This document shows, one piece after another, positions 12,800-27,700 of a DNA stretch of 60,000 nt. The notes beneath the pieces were generated by a model, which was not told where the DNA came from, made no database searches, and saw only the letters and a program-made list of their open reading frames with translations. The stretch's first letter is position 1. Each line of letters starts with the position of its first letter. The DNA comes from Halisarca cf. caerulea (lineage: Eukaryota; Porifera; Demospongiae; Chondrillida; Halisarcidae), in assembly GCA_963170055.1 (NCBI GenBank), contig CAUJGJ010000287.1, forward strand, positions 68,201 through 128,200. The letters run 5' to 3'. A program made the translations under genes and the position numbers.

Positions 12800-15700
12800 G
12801 TACATGTGCATTTTGTGTGTGTGCTTGCATGTGTGCATGTGTAGGCGCAGGTTTGATATGAATGTTTTGTTTTGGTCAAGTTTGCTTTCAAAATAAGCAA
12901 GCATAATATACTTGTGAATACTTACGTACATACGATGGTACAATGGGCCTCTGATAATCGCATACCCTCAGGGCCGGCGCAACCGGTCAGGCTGGTCAGG
13001 TTTTGGCCTGACCAATATTTGAAAGTTGCCTCGAAAATATATTTTGGCCTCTTAAGAGAAGGATAGAGTTTTCAGGAATCTGTGACTGCTCGATCAATAA
13101 TTTGGTTCTTCACTCCGTGAGTTGGCCATATTATCATTGCGCAATATGAAAAATCACATGTGCCTAAGTCCAGATGTTTGTAGAAACCATTATTTGGCTT
13201 CAATCGCTGCCGTTTTAAGTCTTAATTTTTCAATTTGTGGCCATCAATGGCCTCCTCTATGCCTGCAAGCTATATATACTTGCTGTGCTAAAAGAGGCCA
13301 TTGTTTCTAATGGTTATAAAGCTGATTCTAGTGGAGGCAACATTTCAGATTGAGGTCTTAGTGGTCTCTGCTATGTAAAAGACTACTTACGCAGTACTAT
13401 GCATCAGCAAAGGCTAAACCATCTTATATGATACTGCATGTTCATGAAGCTGCTACTGATGTACTCCAGTCAAGTGACATTGCTACTCAATATGATGTGT
13501 CACTCTAGTATTATAATTATGGTTTGAATTCCATTAATTTCCTTCACTGTATAATTATGCAATTGATTAACAATATAAAATTATTGACGGTATTTCGGCC
13601 TGACCAATGAAAATCAGCTTGCTCCGGGCCTGACCCTATGGACTGGGCAAAATTATTCCTTATTCAGAACATACGTACATTTCTGCTATGCCAATAGTGG
13701 GGACCACTTTATGTGAGTGTATTAAATGTATGAATGTACAGTATTATCATACACAGTAAATGGAATAAGTTTCAAATAGGATTTTTAAGAGGTAGCAAGA
13801 AATGTTATTGATTTTTCATTGTAGGGTAGGTATAACTGACTTGAATTAACTTACGTACATGTACAGTACTATTCTTAAAGCAGTATGATTTATATACTCT
13901 TTGAAAATAAAATGATTTGAAATTCTTATTCCTATATCCAGGATATTCCTTTAAGTGGTATTCCTTTAAGCAGTTCTTTCACTACAGTGCATATATACAA
14001 ATGATTCTGTACTTGGAGACTAACATTCCATTAGGCAGAATATTCCTCTAACTGGTATGCAATTAAATGGGGCCCACTGTATGCACATATGTATAGTTGA
14101 ACTGCGTAGGTTAGTAAGTACGTACGTACCTTAGATAGTACACATTCCTGGAATATACGTAAGTACTCCTTCCTCTCTCACCATCTCATGTACAGTATAG
14201 AACACACATAAGTATATAAACACTTCTATTGGTGAGTACCCTTTACCTTGCCCATCAGGGTACGAATTAACCTACGTACATTGTTTGACTGTAAATTTGT
14301 CAGATTATAAATGGTGGTTTAATATGTACATACGTACATATGTAATCCATGCGTCGTATTTATATGGTACATACCTACATATTGTGTACTTATGCATGTA
14401 TTCCTTTTCATCATTGATCTACAGCTGGAGTTGACTACACTGCAGTGAGTGGTGCTACAGTAAACTTTCCTGAAGGCTCTACAAATGTGACCATCTGTGT
14501 GGATGTGTTCTTGGATGATTTTGCTTGTGAAGGCGGAGAGGAGTTTGGGATTCAACTGTTATCAACCAACCCAGCCTTCAATACAGTATGTAACACACCT
14601 CGAGCTATAGCAACTATAGAGGACTCTACTGGTGAGCTTTGATTCTTAATGTACTTACATACGTACGTATGTACATACGTATATTGCTTATGTTATACAT
14701 ACTTCATGTGAACATTCAGCATTGTTACTTTGATTGGTTTTTAAATGAGCATTCAGTAATAAAGCCTCCATTGAAGGACAGTGTTAGATATAAGGAGCAA
14801 GTGTCGGATGGACTAATGTCCTAGCATCATTATTTTGGGTCAGGCAATTTTAGATTTGCTCGGACATATTTTGGAGAAGTACACATGTGCCACAGTAGAT
14901 GTGCATCAACAAATAATGAAAGCATAAGTAGACATTCTCAGTACAAATGACTTGGTAACATCATTGTGTGTGTGTGAAATGAACATGAGGTAATGCTCAG
15001 CCAAATGTCTGACCCAAACTTTTTTGGGTTGGAGAAAATGCCGAAGTTGTTGAACATTGTCTGAATGCTGACCATTATTTCTATCACTGAAAGAGCACTT
15101 CTGAAACGCAGCCACCTCCTTTTACAGGACACCATTGCTCTACTTGAATTGCTTGCATTGACATGTCTACATTTGATTCTATGAACCCTTTGAGTAAGGA
15201 CACCTCCATATACAGGACAGCTTACTATGGTCCCAATGGTGTCCTTATAGTGAAGGTTTCACTGTATAATATAAAACAAGCAGGGAATACGAGAAATCTT
15301 GGTTATTATAAAATTACTTATTCTTATGATTCAATCTGTGGCCCATTGTGTTACATGTTTTATGGCCTCGGAAGTTATGCCATTATAAAGTTTACAAAGA
15401 TCAATGCTGATCCTTTAATTATTGTCCTAATGGCCAAAAGAAACTACTTACATGCATTGCAAAGTATTGGAAAAATTGTCTTCACGGTAAAGTTTAGCAC
15501 AGTCATGCATTTATTGTTAACCCTTTGGTTATCATTTTAAGTACATGTTTCATATCTGCGTAATGTGCAACTGGTATTTCACCTTATTTTGCCCTATAGT
15601 CATCCACATTGGGTTCACATCAAGTACAGCAGAGGTGTCTGAGAATGCTGGAAGTGTTCCATTGAGTGTAACCCGTTTCAGTGGAACTCAGAACTTTAAT

Positions 15701-18700
15701 CCTGCTCAAGTAGTGGTAATGGAGGACCCTGACACCCCAGGATGTCTTGGTTAGTTGATAACTGTTGAAAGATACTGGAATGATTTTGTCAATGTGTTTA
15801 GTAATCTGAACATAGCCTTTTCATGTGCATAAATTGGATAACATTATGTACGTACATTCGTATCTTTCAATGGCTTGAGTACTCCATGTACCAGGCTACA
15901 ACTTTCTACGTACGTATGTGTACATAAATACATGTGGTATGTTGCGTGGGTAGATCAAAGGGAAAAGTGTGCAAATGTTCCCCCTAAACGCACAGTTCCC
16001 ATGCTATTGCACAGTTCTGGTGCTAAAGCACTGCAGGAAATTAGTTGTCTAACACCTTGTCAAGTAATTGATCCCCACGTGACAACAACCTTTCACCTCT
16101 GGTTGCAAACACATCAACAAGACATGTATGCCTTTGCATGAGGCAATGACAAAACATGGCTGTCCACAAATATAAAACAGGAGAATGCCACTAAAATCCA
16201 AGATCCATGGAATTTAATGATATGTACCATGAAGGACTGGGAATGCAATGCCTCCCTTTCCAAAACGTTTAGTACAGAAGGCCCTCATTTATCTGACCAC
16301 AGCTGTTTAATTCTCATGAAATGTATTGGATAAATGAGGTTAGATTATATGTACGTAATTTAATGATCGGGATTCACAGCAGAGAGTCAGATGACATGTG
16401 AATGTATTTATGTACATAATTAATTTAGCTAATATGACAATATGTATACAGTCTATGTGCATATTATATGCTGTATAGTAACCACAATCTTCCATTGGTT
16501 ACTCTGTACAGGATGCCTAGAGTAATAATAGCCTTTTGGCTAAAGGCTTTTCCTGTTTACTTATCCTACCCTGCCCTACCCCACCCTGCCCTGCCCTGTG
16601 CTGCCCTACCCTACACTACCCTACCTTATCTTACCCTACCCTACCCTACCCTGCCCTGAACTGCCCTACCCTACTCTACCCTTCTTCCTTACAGATTCCA
16701 GTCCAACCATAATCTACCCATGTGTGGCTCCAAGGTGCAGTGATGGTAGTACCTTTGACTTGACTAAGGACATAGAATCAACTGCAATTCCAAGACTGGT
16801 GGATGATGATGATGTCATTGATGGTCACAGGACATGTACGGTCACCTTAGCACCTTTCAAAGGAAGTATTTGTCTGTTTAACATCACTAGAGAAAACACT
16901 ACACTTGTTGTGAGGGACAATGAAGGTGAGGTTGCTGTTTAGAGGAAGATAGTGCAAAATGATCATGATAGCATTGAATACAAATCCCGTATTCACCTGC
17001 TGCATGTGAAGTGTTTCCGTGTGTGTATTGTTTCTTGAAGTACGTACATAGGAGAGATCATGTGCGTATGTTATTTACTTATGTACGGTATACATTCAAA
17101 AAAATTTATTTTGCTTCTACTTTTTATGCATTGCTTTCACCAATGATGCTCGCAAGAGTCTGTGTGTACTTAATCTGTATCTAGGCACATACAATTCCCA
17201 ACCCCCCTTGGCTTTTACGGTATAATTTCTTGTCTGTTGCAGCATTCTTCATCGCATTCAGTTCGGACTTCTATCAAGAGGAGGAAGACAAGGGAGGTGT
17301 TAACGTGACTGTGCAGTTGAGAGGGAATGGGAATGTTCCGATTACTGTTACCCAACCAGTTGACTTCACTCTGCAGTTGGTTGGTTCCTCAGGGGGCTCT
17401 CCTGCTAAAAGTTTGTTCAGATTGTGTTCGATTGTACTATGTATGTTATATATAATACGTATGCTCGTACATTGCTACAACTAATGTAATGTACATGTAT
17501 GTACATAAGTACAGTACATCCATATGTACATGGATAATTAAACTTGTAATATGTGTACATATGATATTATGTATTTACTCTCATCAAGTCCTAAATATAT
17601 ACAGTGGAATCTCTGATAGTGGACACTCTGAAATAAGGGCAATCTCGCAACAAAAGGCACAGCTTGAGCTCCCAAAATATTTCCTCCCTGTCATTCCAAT
17701 ACATTTTGGACATCCCAATGAAGGACAACCTTCTTACAAAGGACAAAATGACTGTCCCAAAGTGTCCTTTATTCGGAGATTCCACTGTATATAAGTACAT
17801 ATGTATGTGGCAGTGTATATGAATGTCTTACTATCAAGAAAGTATTTAGTGGAAATGAACATGCATATGTATGTAGATGATGGTAGCTCACTTTTCAGGA
17901 CAGTTTCATATGCTGCTCATCACTGCCTTTCTATCAGTGTTGGGCTTCACAACAATGAGGTATCTGGATAAACCAGTGTCAAATTAATCAGATGTGACTG
18001 TATAATTTACGTACATATGTATTTACGTATGTTCATTTATCAAATCTTATTTTGCGTATGTTAGGCCAGGCAAAGTTAATTCCCAGTTTATCGTTTCCAC
18101 CCACATGTGATTTGGCTTGCGCCTGACTATTTTCATTATTCATTATTTGTGGTTATGTGATCATAGATAAGCCTAGCCATTGCTAACCTACATAGTTTTC
18201 ATTAATTTGTGTGTAAAATGTGATTTTAATATGGTGTGTAGTTAATATACATGTATTAGTCTTAAAACTAATATAATGATATACTGTACCACCATCATTT
18301 TTGTTTCTTTGCATAGTTTGTAGTATTGCAATGATCAAGGAGTACAATTACGTACGAATAATTATAAGAAGTGCATTTCAATATAAATGAATAATGAAAA
18401 ATGACCTCCCTCCCTCATGCTATAATTTAGAAGGCTTAACGATAAACTGGAATCAATTTTGCCTGGCCTTATGTGCTTGAGATAGAGAGATGTCTCTCCA
18501 TCCAAAAATGTGCCTATTCTTGAAGATTTTAATTTAACTCTATTCGTGGTACGAGAGTTATCTCAATCATGATTGTTGTCTGTAATTCTTATCTTCTACG
18601 TACGCTGAAAGTTGAACTGCTATTTCTCTACATCCACTGCAGTTGGTGTGGACCTACCAAACATAACATACACCGGCTCCATACCTCCTGGACAGTCCTC

Positions 18701-21700
18701 CACATCTGTCAGAATACGCTTCACTCCTGATGATGTGTATGAGAGCATAGAAGAGTTTGAGCTCAGGTTGATCCCAAGCAGAGACAGATACAATGTAAAT
18801 CGTCCAAGCAATGCTGACGTCCTAATTGCAAATGATGACAGTGAGTTATAGACTGTGTGTGTGTGTGTATGGCTACGTACATACATACACATGTAGACTA
18901 GCACCATACATAGCGTACATGTGAAATGTGCGACCGTTCGTATTCAATATTTTATAATAATGAATTGCTGAAATGAAATGTCACACTAGGCCTAACAGCA
19001 ACTGGTGCAAGCTTCTAGCATATCTTTGTAACTGGTAGTGTGTTCCTGAACTCATTTTATCTCAAAATTTTGAAGCCAAATGCTGTAGGATTATGGTCAT
19101 CTACTGTATACAAAGTATACACATGCATACATAACAGCAAGTATTTCTGTCCAAATTGTCTATGTAGTTTATTGCTATCAAGTCCTCACAGTAACTACAC
19201 ACCAATGCATGTATGCATACATACTTCAGTACTCCAGTATGCTTTCATTGTCGATGGTTGTCTCCTTGCTGTTACTGCATTGTAGGTCTTACTGTTCGGT
19301 TCCCACCAAACCTGACTGTACTGGAATCAGATGGAGAAATCTCATTTTCGCTGATGACAGCAGATCAGTATGAGGGAGATCTGTGCTTGTTCACACTTCA
19401 GACTAGAGAGATAGCAGAAGAATTGAATGGAAATATCAATTCTGCCACAGGTGTATACATGTGCACACACATATGTATACGTATATCATGTATGCATGTA
19501 CGTACGTATATGCATTTATTTACTTCGCTAAATATATAAGAATTGAGTGGGCCACATAAATATGTTGATAAGTACTGTATACTCCACATTGCATACTGTG
19601 ATTCTTTCTGTTTTCTTCCTTTAGCTGGTGAAGACTTCATGGCTGTTGGGACTACAGAAATTTGTTTTAGAAATAACTCCCGCATGTCAGATCCGTTCAC
19701 AGTTTTAATTCTGAATGCATCTTCCAATGTTCCCGAATGCGATGAAGTGTTCTCTGTGAAGTTGGACTTCAAACAAGAAGCTAACCCTCAGATGATTGTA
19801 ATCCCCGAAATATCAACCACCGTTACAATCTTTGACAGTAAGTTATAGAAAGCAGTAAGTTGCTCAATCCTGATGATCTTAGTCCGGCGTAGCTCAGACC
19901 CGATCACGCCAGTCACGGCGAGCAAGGGTCTGGCTACGCGGGACAAGTTGATCTGTAGGTTTCCATAGCCAAAACAAGTACACTTGCATACACATTTTGA
20001 AGTGTTTTGTCTTTGGACAGATAACGCATGTCACAATTTTTCGTCAACAACCGTTCAATTGTACAACGTTTCGCCCACTTGGGCTTCTTCAGGTACACAC
20101 AACCAAACTTAACTCCCAACTTGATCTACGTAGCATGTCAAAGAAGTTCTACAACCGCATTGCATACATATTGTCCACACTGCATGCTGGACATATGTAC
20201 ATATACGTACGTGTTTAAATGAGTATGTACAAATATAAGTGCTTTAGCATTGCACTGCATGCACAATTATACTGTGTGTTTGTTGATATGTTGCGTGTAT
20301 GCATGGTTGTCCTTGTTCCATCCTTGCAGCTTCTGATCCGTACGTACTCCAGTTCTCTCAGTCTGAGTTCAGAGTTGTTGAAGATACTGGAGGAATGGAT
20401 GTCACTGTTACTGTAGACAGACCTCCAGCATTTGATATTCCATTCTGTGTAGTAGCCAGTGTCAGTGGAAGTGGACCAGAGTATGCCACACGTATGTTTG
20501 GGTTTTTGTAGCATATAACTGTGTATCAAATACATATGCCTTAACAGTACATTTTCACTTGCTACGAGAGTGCAACTATCCTGTGTCATGACATGGGACT
20601 ATAGTAGATATATGTACATACAGTACAAATGAATGTTCAGTCTAATCTCTGCATAGTGTACCTGTCAAGACCATTGAAAAGGTTCACTAGATGAGGAAGT
20701 TCACTGTATCGAAATTCTTTACAGCAGAGTAGATGTGTGTACCCTCCAAGGTCTAGGGTCTAGGGTCTATAGGTTAAGGATTTCAGTATATCCAGGGTTC
20801 AATACATGTATGTACGTACATAGCTGACTCTATACCAGTTCATCTGTATGGTATGCAATTCCCAGGGTACTGTTGTCTTGTGGTAATGTGTATTTGTATA
20901 GTACGTACGTATGTTACGTATCTATTCAACTGGTTTCTGAATGGTCTTCCTATGGTACATTGTTTATACATCAGGTGCTAGTTTCACAGATAATACATTT
21001 CTACACTGTCTACAATAGTCCTATCAAAGGCCAGAAATGGTCATTAATGTCACTTAGTCCTATTGTCTGCTGAGCTCATCTTGCATGATGTACTTTCTGC
21101 AGAGTGTTGAGTGATCCCGTGTCATTCTCATATTCTCTGTCATTTCTGTTTAGTTTTCAATGGTTTGGGAAGTGACACATTGAACAGGGAGTGGAACGGC
21201 ACCATCCTTAGCGGTGAGACCAGTTTCCAATTCTCCATTAGTACTGTGCCTGACAATTTTGCGGAATTGGACGAGCAGTTTGACATCACAATCGAAGGGA
21301 AGCTAGAGCCCAAACTAGTAGTGGTCCACGAGGAGGGAGGCTCTGCTCTTGTTGTCATCGAAGATGATGGTAAACATTGTGCATTGTTCTCTGTACATGT
21401 GTAAGTGTTTACATGCAGTGGCTGTATGTTGTGTTGTGTCAGTATATTATATATGTACATGTATAGTTGCTTGTTTGTGTGTGTGTGTGGGGGGGGGGGG
21501 GGTGATCTATTCCATTTATGCACATGCACACAAGTACGTATGTGCACATGTTTATGTAGATCAAATAGATCAAAACCCTACAAGAGAAAATAGAGACCTT
21601 GTCTTTATTCAGATATATACGAAGTACATTGTACACCTCTATAGACTAATAATTACTCAATAGCTCCTGCTGTACAGGGTTCTCCCCAGGGAGAAAGTAG

Positions 21701-24700
21701 AGGGTGTAAAGCCGAACTGGAATATTGCGAATTTCCTTTGCATAGTTCTTCTACGATGTAGTGTATTTGTAAGTATCAATGATAGGAATCAGAAATCTCA
21801 TTAGTAATGGCACCACAAACACTACTGTACGATGCTTTTCAATTATCATGAACAGCTGATGATAGTGTATCCACACTACTGAACTGCAGGAGCTCCAGCA
21901 GTTAACAATATACGTAGTCTGCTATAACTTTCCAGTATACTCTGCAGTTGTGCCTATCTCCTAATCTCTCTCTTCCCCTCACCCATGAAGTGATGCATGG
22001 TGAATGAGTAGCGTGGTGCTGCGCCATGTCAAAAGATGCATAGGGGGAACCCTGTTGTAGTTCAGCACAATGATTGCACTTGTTCAGAAAGTTTAGTTTC
22101 CTTTCAGTATACGTATCTGTCAATGGCCGTACCTGTAGCTTATGCCCTATATCTCTCACTCCTACAGATGTGGTCAAGATTGATGTAGACTTTGAGCCAA
22201 GAGTACGAGAGGGGGTAAATAGCTCCCAAAGGATCACCTTCAAAACTGACAAGGAATTTGCAGTCCCTTTTATCATCAATATCAGCTTTATGGATGGATC
22301 TGCAGAAAGTAAGGCTTCGTATATACAGCAGGATGGGTTTTAATTGTTAGAGTGAAATAAATGCTGATTGCTAGCTAATTGCAAGAACACATTATAACCA
22401 ACTATAGCCTGGCCTATATGAAGTTATGTAAGGAAACACAATTATTAAAACACAATCTAGTGTGCATTCCCTTAAACGCAGTTATTGCAATACGCAATTA
22501 AAACCCATCCTACAGTACATACGTACGTATGTATGTACAGTATGTGTGTTTTGACACTTGAACCTCACTGAGCTACGTATGTACGTATGTACGTGTGTGT
22601 AGCATTATAGTATTATGCATACATATCCATAGTTATCACTATAGCAGTTCAATCTATGAACTATAAGTCTTGTGAGCCTTTCTTCAGCACCTGGACTCAC
22701 CATTCATGTACCGTATGAGTTTTAATTTTTGTGCGACTAAATTTTCTAGGTACGTATTTGCGGATTTTTAGCCATCTGTGAAACTATTCACTCATGAAAT
22801 TTTAGATTGGGCTCTTGTGCAATGGCACAACATGGCCGCTCACAAATATTAAAATGCAAAAATCACTAAGAGCCAAGATCCATGAAAGTTCCACCCCACG
22901 AAAATTGTTGTGTTGGTCTTTGTCTAATGAATGTAGAATGCATTATTGTGCAATACTGAATGTGTGCGTTCTCAGCATAGTACTAATCTATGTGCTTTAT
23001 ATATGTTTTGTGTACACACTTACAGTATGTGGACCAGACTGCAATGGTTGTATGTGTGGTAATCATGCTATACTAAATGTATGCATTCGCAGCCGTACAC
23101 TATGACTATGTACTCTGTACTTTGTCTATACGCACTTAGGTGGATCTGACTACGTCGGTACTCCACAACAGATAACCTTTACGCAAAATGATGAAGTTCA
23201 AGTGGTGTCTGTGCCCATCTTGAATGATGGCATTATGGAGGAGCCAGAGACATTTCACTTCATAGCACAAGCAGACTCTTCTGTGAGGATAAATGTTAAC
23301 ACTTCAGCCGCTCAAGGGACTGTCGTCATTGATGACAATGAAGGTGAATGTAATGATGGGCAGATCAGCTGTACACATACGTACTATGCATGTTAAAGAT
23401 TTGAATTTGAATCCACTGTATTGCAGTAATGCTTAGTGGCGAGGTGATTAGTTTGTAGTATTTAAGCATTGTGTTTAATCCTTCCCTAGACATGTTTTTT
23501 TCTTCTTTTCTATAAGCTAAATATCCGTAATGTGGAAATTGCTAAATGCTATAAGTGTCACAGGGCAAAACCTCAGTGTAGTTGGCATTGGGATGGTACC
23601 AGAGCCTACATATTAAGTGTCTTGATTCAATGGCCATGATATATCAAGATACTGGTATAATCATATCCTAGGACATTCATAGAGGTTTCAATTGAGTTTA
23701 GCTGTCAGTGAAACTGTATTCCTCCTCTGTTTGTGTCTGAAATGTCTGAAATGTTTGACTCACTGTATAGTGTATCATTGACCTGGCACTGACTGTATGA
23801 TGTATGTACTGTGTGCTATGACTTGTGTGTCTTCTTATGTTGCTTAGTTTCCCACTTCTTTGATGTCACTGAGTATGTCGTACCAGAGGACAGTGCATCT
23901 CTGAGTGTGACCATCAGGAGGAGAGGGTATTTGGGTAGAGAGTCTACAGTAGCAATCGTACCAGGGAATGGCAGTGAAGAGATGCGTGCGCATGGTAATA
24001 TATACACATGAAATCCTAGTACTAATTTTTGCTGGGTATACGTAGAATCAAGAACTGGGTTGTAATTCAGGATATATTTTCTTAAATGGACCAGTCCCTG
24101 CTGTATGTTACATAGATTGATAGGCTATGTATCTTACCAAATATTGACAATTAAATTTTATAAATGCACACTCTTTCACAAAATTTGTGAATATGAAGTT
24201 CTATGGAGTTTGCCTCCTGTATACGCTAGTGTACATGGAGAAATTTCTGACTTGAAGAATTTCTGACTTATGATTACAGTGTTTATCTGACATGTCTGTT
24301 CCTCATAACATGGGTTGGATGCACCAGGTGTTGGGTACATCAGGGTAGACTGTACATAACTTAGTGATGGCAATTCACAGAGGAGAGTCAGATAAATTAG
24401 ATTTTCAGATAAATGAAGTCTGACTGTATTTCCAAATCTTCTACCCCCTTTTAAGTTCTATCAATTTCTATATGCGACCACAGGTCCTGGGGATTTCCCA
24501 CTTGATCCAGTATCTGCAACCTTTGGCTCTGGAGTGGAAGTGATGAACTTTGATGTCCCCATAACCCCTGACATGATCTCTGAAAGCAATGAGACCTTTT
24601 CCCTACAACTGGTAGAGATTCCATCAATAGTGATTGATCCTGACAGAGGGACTGTTCGACAGATGACACAAGACCTTGTGGTTGAGCCTGACAATGCATC

Positions 24701-27700
24701 TGTCATCATCACAGATGTTAATGGTAAGCGTTGTAATTAATTCTTCTTACAAGTGCTTATTGATTACAATGAACTAACTTTCTGTCCTTGCAGACATTGT
24801 CTGTGTCAGTTTCTCTGAGAGTGCGTACTCGTCTTCAGAAGGAGATGGAGACAGAGTATTCACTGTTGTTGCTGATAAGATGTTCACTTATGACTTCCAA
24901 GTCATTGTGACCGTGATGGAAGTCACCGCTACATGTGAGTGTGTGCTATACACATAGTACTGTGTGTGCTGTACACAAAGTACTGTGTATTCTATACACC
25001 AATTATAAAAGTACTTAGCTAATGTTACCATGGTTATTCCCATTTGTTATACTCTGTATACCATAAGATTCAATGTGATATTTATTGGAGTAGTGTGTTA
25101 TGGATTAAAACAATGTGATAAATGTGACCTTAGGAGGACAGTACTTACAACCATAGCTAAGTGACAAACAATAATCATGAGACCAACTGGCTGTATGGCT
25201 TCTACCTGAAGAGCAAGGACAATGGACCATACATGCAGCCCCTCATTGCATGAATGACATTGCTTTGAACTTCTTGGTACATGTTTTCAATCGTTTTTTA
25301 TTAAAATACTCTTGTTCAACTTCACATACCTGACTGAAAGGTGGTCTTTCACAATAAAAAGCTCGGCAAAATCAGTGTTTTTGAGCTAAAAAGCGTGCAC
25401 ATTGACGTTTCACGCAGACCCTTGTCTCATAAAACAGACAATATTGGTGAGAATGCTGTTATTATAGTAGTCAGGCGAGTAAAGTATTAAGTATGATTGA
25501 CAGGCTTTGCAAACCAAAAGTTTCCATCACATAGTGATATCCGCTAAAATTGACGCTGCCAAATGGCGGATTTTACAGTTGCACAGAGCCAAACTGCAGC
25601 TGAGCGAATTGGGAAATACGTAGATCGAACGAAACTGCTTCTCTTCGCTCGGCTTCGATGTCTCTCAAGTGGCCTTTTCCAACTTCTTTTCGATCAATTG
25701 TTTAGGCAACAAGTCGCCCTGGTCTCAGAGGGTGCCTACTCAGTATTCGGTGGTCCTAACTCTAGGGACGACGCGCACAATCAGTAGTTTACTGGTAGAA
25801 TTCTAGGAAAAAGCTAGGTTTGTCCATCTCTGAGATCTGAAGTACACTAGCGAACTGTTTACTCGGTATACGCACCTCCCGCACCAATCCGTGGGAAAAC
25901 ATTAGCTAAGTCAGTTAAACCATGGCACTTCGTGGTGTCCGTCATTTCTCACACGAGCGAAGCGACTGTGATAAATGACGGACACCACGAAGAGCCATGG
26001 TTTAACTAATACTTAGCTAATGTTACCATGGTTATTCCCATTTGTTATACTCTGTATACCATAAGATTCAATGTGATATAAATTGGAGTAGTGTGATATA
26101 AATTGAAGTAGTGTGTTATGGATTAAAACGATGTGATAAATGTGACCTTAGGAGGACAGTACTTACAGCCATAGCTAAGTGACAAGCAATAATCATGAGA
26201 CCACTGGCTGTATAGCTTCTACCTGAAGAGCAAGGACAATGGACCGAGCATGCAGCCCCTCATTGCATAAATGGAATTGCTTTGAAATTCTTTGTACATG
26301 TTTTCAATCGTCTTTTTATTTAAATACTCTAGTCCAACTTCACACACCTGACTGAAAGGTGGTCTTGCACACTACAAAGCCTGCCAAAATCAGTCTTTTT
26401 GAGTTAAAAAGTGTGCACATTGACGTTTTGCGCAGACCCTTGTCTCATAAAGCAGACAACATTAGTGAGAATGCTGTTACAGTAGTCAGGCGAGTAAAGT
26501 GTTAGGTATGATTGACAGGCTTTGCAAACCAAAAGTTTCCATCGCGTAGCGATATCTGCTAAAAATTAACGCTGCCAAATGGCAGATTTTACAATTGTAC
26601 AGCGCCAAACTACAGCTGAGCGAATTTGGGAAATCAATCGAACGAATTCGAAACTGCTTCTCTTCGCTCGGCTTCAATGTCTCTTCAGCGGCCTTTCCAA
26701 CTCCTTTTCGATCGATTCAGTGTTTAGGCATAGAGTGGCCCTGGTCTCAGAGGGTGCCTACTCCGTATTCGGTGGTCCTAAGTCTAGAGACGACGCGCAC
26801 GATCAGTAGTTTACTGGTAGAATTCTCGGTAAAGCTACGTTCGTCTATCTCTAGGATCTGAAGTACAGCAGCCAACAGCAGCTGTTTACTTGGTATACGC
26901 ACCTCCCGCACCAATCCGTGGGAAAACATTAGCTAAGTCAGTTAAACCATGGCACTTCGTGGTGTCACGTCATCTATCACACGAGCGAAGCGAATGTGGT
27001 AAATGATGGGCACCACGAAGAGCCATGGTTTAACTAATACATGCAATGGCAAAATTGGTTAACATTCCATCACTTAATATGCCAAAATGCTTATTATGTC
27101 ACAAATTTGCATTCAAATTCATGACTATTAAACTGTATACCCAGCAGGTTGGTTAATACGTTTGTGAAATGGATAATAGGCCAAATTTTGTGAAACTAAT
27201 TGTATCATGTGAAGTGTTTTCCACTGTCGTATTTTAGAATCAGCTACTGTATGTATGTATGCATGTACTGTATTTGTCTCATTGTGGACACATCACATTA
27301 GATCCTGTGTTTAGGCAGTACCACACTGTGTGGGCTTGTCTCCTTGACCAGTAGCACAACACTAAAACATTTACACTGTTGTTACACTGTTGTATGGTCT
27401 GCTTTGAATTCCTTTGTGTGTGTGTGTATTTGTACGTACATATGTACGTATGTTACTGGCTTGTTTATATGTACTTACTGTGTTGCAGTTGGTACTGACT
27501 ACTCCAACATGTCATTCGAGCTGACCTTCACTCCTGGAGTGGACAGAATATCAGAGTCTCTCTCCATCATTGATGACATGATCAAGGAGAAGAATGAATC
27601 TGTCAAACTTGTTCTATCCATACCTGATGATAACCTGAGACCAGTCTGTATCAAATCACCAGGAACAGCAACCTGTACTATTATTGACAATGATGGTGAG

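Noticed and set aside
16565..16683. Telomere-like repeat
   Set aside because: The unit is a CCCTR pentamer with many variants, not the TTAGGG hexamer, and it is internal to a gene.
25563..25787. Conserved gene starting MADFT
   Set aside because: The frame exists only in the duplicated element. It is kept as part of that repeat and as a finding, not as a gene call.
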